Shown: piece after piece, positions 60,672-64,000 of the stretch | Position numbering within the stretch: position 1 is the stretch's first letter | How the letters are laid out: the number at the start of each line of letters is the position of its first letter | Origin: Clostridiales bacterium VE202-21 | GTDB taxonomy: Bacteria > Bacillota > Clostridia > Lachnospirales > Lachnospiraceae | DNA length: 64,000 nt | Assembly (NCBI GenBank): GCA_000509105.1 | Contig: BAIF02000118.1 | Location: 78,111-142,110, forward strand | Direction: 5' to 3' | Notes under the pieces: model-generated | Database searches by the model: none | Told to the model about the DNA's origin: nothing | The model's input: the letters and a program-made list of their open reading frames with translations, nothing else | Program-made: the position numbers and the translations under genes

Positions 60672-61856
60672 TTATCTGGTTTGTTTTTTTATAAAATCCT
60701 CATATAAAGGTGACATATTCCGCAATTCCCCTACGATAGTTTTCAGCTTTTCTACCACAAAATCCAGCTCTTCTTTCGTCGTCTCCTCACTCAGCGTCAT
60801 GCGCAGGGAGCCGTGTGCTATCTCATGGGGAAGCCCGATTGCAAGCAGCACATGGGACGGATCCAGAGAACCTGAGGTGCAGGCTGAACCACTGGATGCA
60901 CAGATCCCGTTCATATCCAGTTTGATCAAAAGAGATTCCCCTTCCACAAACTGAAAACTAAAATTCACATTATTCGGAAGCCTGTTTTGTCTGTGGCCGT
61001 TCAGCCTACAGTAAGGTATCTCCTTCTCAATCCTTCCGATCAAATAGTCTCTGAGCTCGTTTTCTATTGCAGTGCGTTCTTTGAGTGAACCTGCCGCACG
61101 CTCCACCGCCTTGCCAAAACCGACAATGCCCGGCACATTTTCCGTGCCCGCACGGCGCTTTCTCTCCTGCGCGCCACCATGAATGAAGGAACGGATCTTC
61201 ACGCCTTTTCTAATATATAAGAAGCCAATGCCCTTCGGCCCGTTCAGCTTATGGGCGCTGGCACTGAGCATATCAATATGACAGGCATCCACATCGATCG
61301 GCACCTGGCAGAAAGCCTGCACCGCATCCGTATGGAACAGGATCCCGTGCTCATGCGCAATCTCACCAATCTCGCGGATGGGCTGAATTGTACCGATCTC
61401 ATTATTCGCAAACATCACAGATATCAATATGGTATCCGGTCGAATCGCAGCTTTCAGCTCATCCAATTTCACGGTGCCGTCCTCGTCTACATCCAGGTAT
61501 GTTACATCAAATCCGTTTTTCTTCAGGAAATCCGCCGTGTGGAGTATGGCGTGGTGTTCGATCTTCGTTGTGATAATATGTCTGCCCTTTGCTGCATAAG
61601 CCTCCGCAGTTGCTTTCAGCGCCCAGTTATCCGCTTCCGAACCGCCTGCGGTAAAATAGATCTCATTCCCTTTTGCACCGATCGCCTCTGCGATGATCTC
61701 TCTCTGTCTTGTAATCACATCCTTATTGGCAGCTGCAAATCCATAAACGCTGGACGGGTTGCCGTAATATTCCGTAAAATAAGGAAGCATAGCCTCCACT
61801 ACCTCTGGTGCTGTCTTTGTGGTTGCAGCATTATCCAAATAAATCAGTTTATTCAT
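60672..61856 (-). CDS. iscS: cysteine desulfurase
   Basis: A 394-residue PLP enzyme releasing sulfur from cysteine for clusters and tRNA thiolation. IYLDNAATTKTAPEVVEAM opens it. The PLP lysine is in SASAHKLNGPKG, and the persulfide Cys is in the SSGSACTSGSLDPSHVL loop, the long-loop group I form. It lies between iscR and iscU in the same direction. Confidence 0.97.
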   Translation of the reverse strand: MNKLIYLDNAATTKTAPEVVEAMLPYFTEYYGNPSSVYGFAAANKDVITRQREIIAEAIGAKGNEIYFTAGGSEADNWALKATAEAYAAKGRHIITTKIEHHAILHTADFLKKNGFDVTYLDVDEDGTVKLDELKAAIRPDTILISVMFANNEIGTIQPIREIGEIAHEHGILFHTDAVQAFCQVPIDVDACHIDMLSASAHKLNGPKGIGFLYIRKGVKIRSFIHGGAQERKRRAGTENVPGIVGFGKAVERAAGSLKERTAIENELRDYLIGRIEKEIPYCRLNGHRQNRLPNNVNFSFQFVEGESLLIKLDMNGICASSGSACTSGSLDPSHVLLAIGLPHEIAHGSLRMTLSEETTKEELDFVVEKLKTIVGELRNMSPLYEDFIKKQTR

Positions 61857-61946
61857 TTTTATACATCCTCCTTATAAGTATCAGCCGGCTGATCCGGTTT
61901 TTGTCTGCAGTCATCCTTTTATATTTACGCAGGATCATAAACGCCC

Positions 61947-62405
61947 TTAATTCTTACATCCGGTCTGTCCATGTATATCCTGGCATCCCATCTTCTTGCT
62001 TTCCTCGACCAGCTGGGCGAGCTTTATCTCATCAACCGTCTGATTGATACTCTCGTTGATGCGCTGCCATACATATTTAGTGACGCAGCTGTCCGCTGCT
62101 TTGCAGCCCTCCTCGGGATGCAGTCCCGAACACTCTACCGGCTCCAAACTGCCTTCGAGGGCCCGCAGCACATCACCCACAGATATCTCTTCCAAATCCT
62201 TTGCCAACACATAGCCGCCGCCGGCGCCCCGGATACTTTTGACCAGTCCCGCTTTTTTCAGCATAGACATCAGCTGCTCCAGATACCGCTCGGATATTCC
62301 CTGCCTGTCCGAAATGTTTGTAATGGAAACCGGCTCATTCTCGCTGTACTGTGCAAGGTCAATCAGCGCACGCAGACCATATCTTCCTTTTGTAGATAAT
62401 TTCAA
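61947..62405 (-). CDS. iscR: Rrf2-family Fe-S regulator
   Basis: A 152-residue Rrf2 winged-helix protein. The DNA-binding part is MKLSTKGRYGLRALIDLAQY through DRQGISERYLEQLMSMLKKAGLVKS. Three cysteines in CSGLHPEEGCKAADSC (about residues 93-108) fit [2Fe-2S] ligands as in IscR. It probably represses its own isc operon when clusters are sufficient. The leader carries an array of CCTAGT motifs described separately. Confidence 0.93.
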   Translation of the reverse strand: MKLSTKGRYGLRALIDLAQYSENEPVSITNISDRQGISERYLEQLMSMLKKAGLVKSIRGAGGGYVLAKDLEEISVGDVLRALEGSLEPVECSGLHPEEGCKAADSCVTKYVWQRINESINQTVDEIKLAQLVEESKKMGCQDIHGQTGCKN

Positions 62406-62482
62406 ATCATCACCTTCTTACTGATTCATACTCCGCCAACCCGGTTCTGTCCTGGTTTAGCATTCCACAGAGACCTAAAATA

Positions 62483-62547
62483 ATTCCTAGTGTTTTAATC
62501 CCTAGTACTTTAATTCCTATCTTTTCATTCCCTAGTAATTTACTAGG
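62483..62547. promoter_or_regulatory. four-fold 15-bp-spaced CCTAG array, candidate IscR operator
   Basis: CCTA starts at 62486, 62501, 62516 and 62531, exactly 15 bases apart, within ATTCCTAG-like units. The last unit forms the perfect palindrome CCTAGTAATTTACTAGG (62531-62547). The array sits just downstream of the iscR start point on the minus strand, where a bound repressor would block transcription. It also lies upstream of divergent spoVB. Confidence 0.65.
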
Positions 62548-62561
62548 ATTTCTTCTTTTGT

Positions 62562-62590
62562 AGAATACCACTCGTTTTCAGTTCTGTCAA
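62562..62590 (-). promoter_or_regulatory. iscR-iscS-iscU-mnmA promoter
   Basis: TTGACA (62590-62585) and TATTCT (62567-62562), 17 bases apart on the minus strand. Transcription would begin near 62555, giving a leader of about 150 bases through the CCTAG array. Confidence 0.75.
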
Positions 62591-62639
62591 GACAGAAACA
62601 GGAATATGTTGTAAAAATATGTTTTTTTAGGAGATACCC

Positions 62640-63952
62640 TTGTCCAGAAAACAAACCATCATACGCGGAACCTTTATTCTTACCGCAACCGGATTTCTGT
62701 GCCGGTTTATGGGATTCTTCTATCGGATTTTTCTGAGCCATACATTCGGTGAAGAAGGCGTCGGCCTGTACCAGCTTATTTTCCCGGTCTATTCACTCTG
62801 TTTTGCACTCACCGCCGCAGGATTGGAAACCGCCATATCCAGGACGTCGCCCAGAAGGTCTCCCTTGGCCGAAAAAAAGAAGCCCGGCAGATCCTCATGC
62901 TCGGTCTCGTCCTATCCGTGCTGCTGTCCTGTGCCTGTGTCTTAATCCTGCAGGGAAATGCAGCCTACATAGCCGAAAAATTACTAGGAGACGCCCGCTG
63001 TGAACCCCTGCTGATTCCGCTCTCCTACGCACTGCCGTTTGCGGCCATCCACAGCTGCATCTGCGGATACTGCTATGGCATGAAGGAAACAAAAATCCCG
63101 GCTCTTTCCCAGGTAGTAGAACAGGTAACCAGAATTATTTCTGTTTATGTTTTCTACTTAATTCTGATGAAAAAAGGAGACGACGTCACAATCACGATCG
63201 CTGTCCTCGGCCTCGTCATCGGCGAAATGCTATCAGCTCTGTACGCAGCCAAGTCCCTTACGCGCAGCAGTCATGTACTGTCACACCTGAATATTACATA
63301 TACAGATTTTGTCCATCGTTTCAGAGAATTGATGCCCCTGTCACTGCCCCTGACCGCCAACCGGGTACTGATCAACCTTTTGCAGAGTATCGAGGCCATC
63401 TCGATCCCTGCACGGCTGCAGCTATACAACCATTCGACCAGTGAAGCGCTCAGCATTTACGGAGTCCTGACCGGTATGGCCCTGCCCTGTATCCTTTTCC
63501 CATCCGCCATCACCAGTTCGATCTCCATCATGCTCATGCCCACGGTTGCAGAGATACAGACTACAGACAACCGGGATGATATGGTCAACATTATAAAAAA
63601 GGTGGCCGGATCCTGTTTCATCCTGGGCCTGAGCTGCTGCTTCATTTTCCTAGTCCTTGGTAATTGGATGGGCACTGTCCTGTTCGGAAGTTCCACTGCC
63701 GGCAAATTCATCATCACTCTGGCCTGGATGTGCCCGTTTTTATACACAAACTCCGCCCTGTTAAGCGTCATCAACGGTCTGGGCAAAACGGCTTATACCT
63801 TCCTCATCAACTCCCTCGGACTGCTCATCCGGATCGGCAGCGTATTCGCAGCCATCCCCCTGTTCGGAATCCAGGGATACCTCTGGGGAATGCTGGCGAG
63901 CCAGCTGATCGTAAGTATCTGTGCCGGAATCGTACTCAAAAAAGAAATATAG
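62640..63952 (+). pseudogene. spoVB: SpoVB/MurJ-like flippase with a single-base frameshift
   Basis: A polytopic MATE/MOP-superfamily lipid-linked oligosaccharide flippase, like the stage V sporulation protein B needed for spore cortex. The first frame (QTIIRGTFILTATGFLCRFMGFFYRIFLSHTFGEEGVGLYQLIFPVYSL) goes astray after LETAIS. The correct frame (QDVAQKVSLGRKKEARQIL, then MLGLVLSVLL...) resumes at once. One C near 62838-62842 restores about 437 residues. The start is TTG, six bases after AGGAG. It diverges from iscR. Confidence 0.88.
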
Positions 63953-64000
63953 GGAGCGAGGGACGAGGGGAGCGGATGGGGGGACGCCTGCCTGAGATGG

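Noticed and set aside
63953..64000. Further gene after spoVB
   Set aside because: Only 48 bases remain, GC-rich and with no start signal.

Overview
The window reads as a chromosomal segment of an anaerobic, spore-forming, low-to-mid GC Gram-positive bacterium of the Lachnospiraceae (Clostridium cluster XIVa) type. The grounds are strong AGGAGG ribosome sites, a tryptophan T-box leader, a minimal Isc set (iscR-iscS-iscU-mnmA), pta-ackA acetate formation, a SpoVB-type flippase, and a very large acyl-CoA dehydratase activase of the kind common in gut Clostridia. I cannot name the species. Most genes lie on the minus strand.

Layout. 1-2050: start of a PfkB sugar kinase, a 54-residue membrane ORF, a Mor-family regulator and two structured 120-bp repeats. 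2050-9597: a 7.5-kb carbohydrate module (LacI regulator, Zn-dehydrogenase, SDR, sensory-rhodopsin-transducer-like protein, ribose-type ABC transporter) flanked by 50-bp direct repeats that copy the end of rpmF and its terminator. 9592-12959: rpmF, yceD, ackA, pta. 13019-15834: mgtE and tmcAL, divergent. 15958-16239: a long inverted repeat. 16255-22880: polA-coaE-MBL hydrolase-ACT protein-UPF0210-degV transcription unit. 23047-23839: a structured repeat and a HAD phosphatase. 24003-31054: complete trpEGDCFBA operon under a Trp T-box. 31206-32102: sdpRI pair. 33017-37106: two-component system with an ABC exporter. 37087-40608: coaD, tspO, a proline-rich leucine-rich-repeat surface protein, a HicB antitoxin and a Cro-like regulator. 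40911-46008: tRNA-Leu, TrmB regulator with lysA, pyk and a rhomboid-like Zn-ribbon protein. 46088-50402: CoA-dehydratase activase. 50565-58312: HAD phosphatase, greA, and the glycolytic run gap-pgk-tpiA-esterase-gpmI. 58328-63952: PHP phosphatase, mnmA, iscU, iscS, iscR and divergent spoVB.

How it works together. The segment joins lower glycolysis (gap, pgk, tpiA, gpmI, pyk) to acetate formation (pta, ackA), with tmcAL, whose product uses acetate to modify tRNA, beside it. The island looks like an induced catabolic unit: a LacI-type operator sits just downstream of the binding-protein promoter, and a sugar-kinase gene lies beyond the far repeat. Its substrate is not known; a sugar or polyol is likely.

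Three things stand out: the rpmF-repeat-flanked island carrying the ASRT-like protein; several intergenic repeat families and a 280-bp near-palindrome; and seven single-base gaps that break six otherwise intact genes (SDR, trpA, sdpI, ABC permease, activase twice, spoVB), a pattern that fits sequencing indels at least as well as real pseudogenes.
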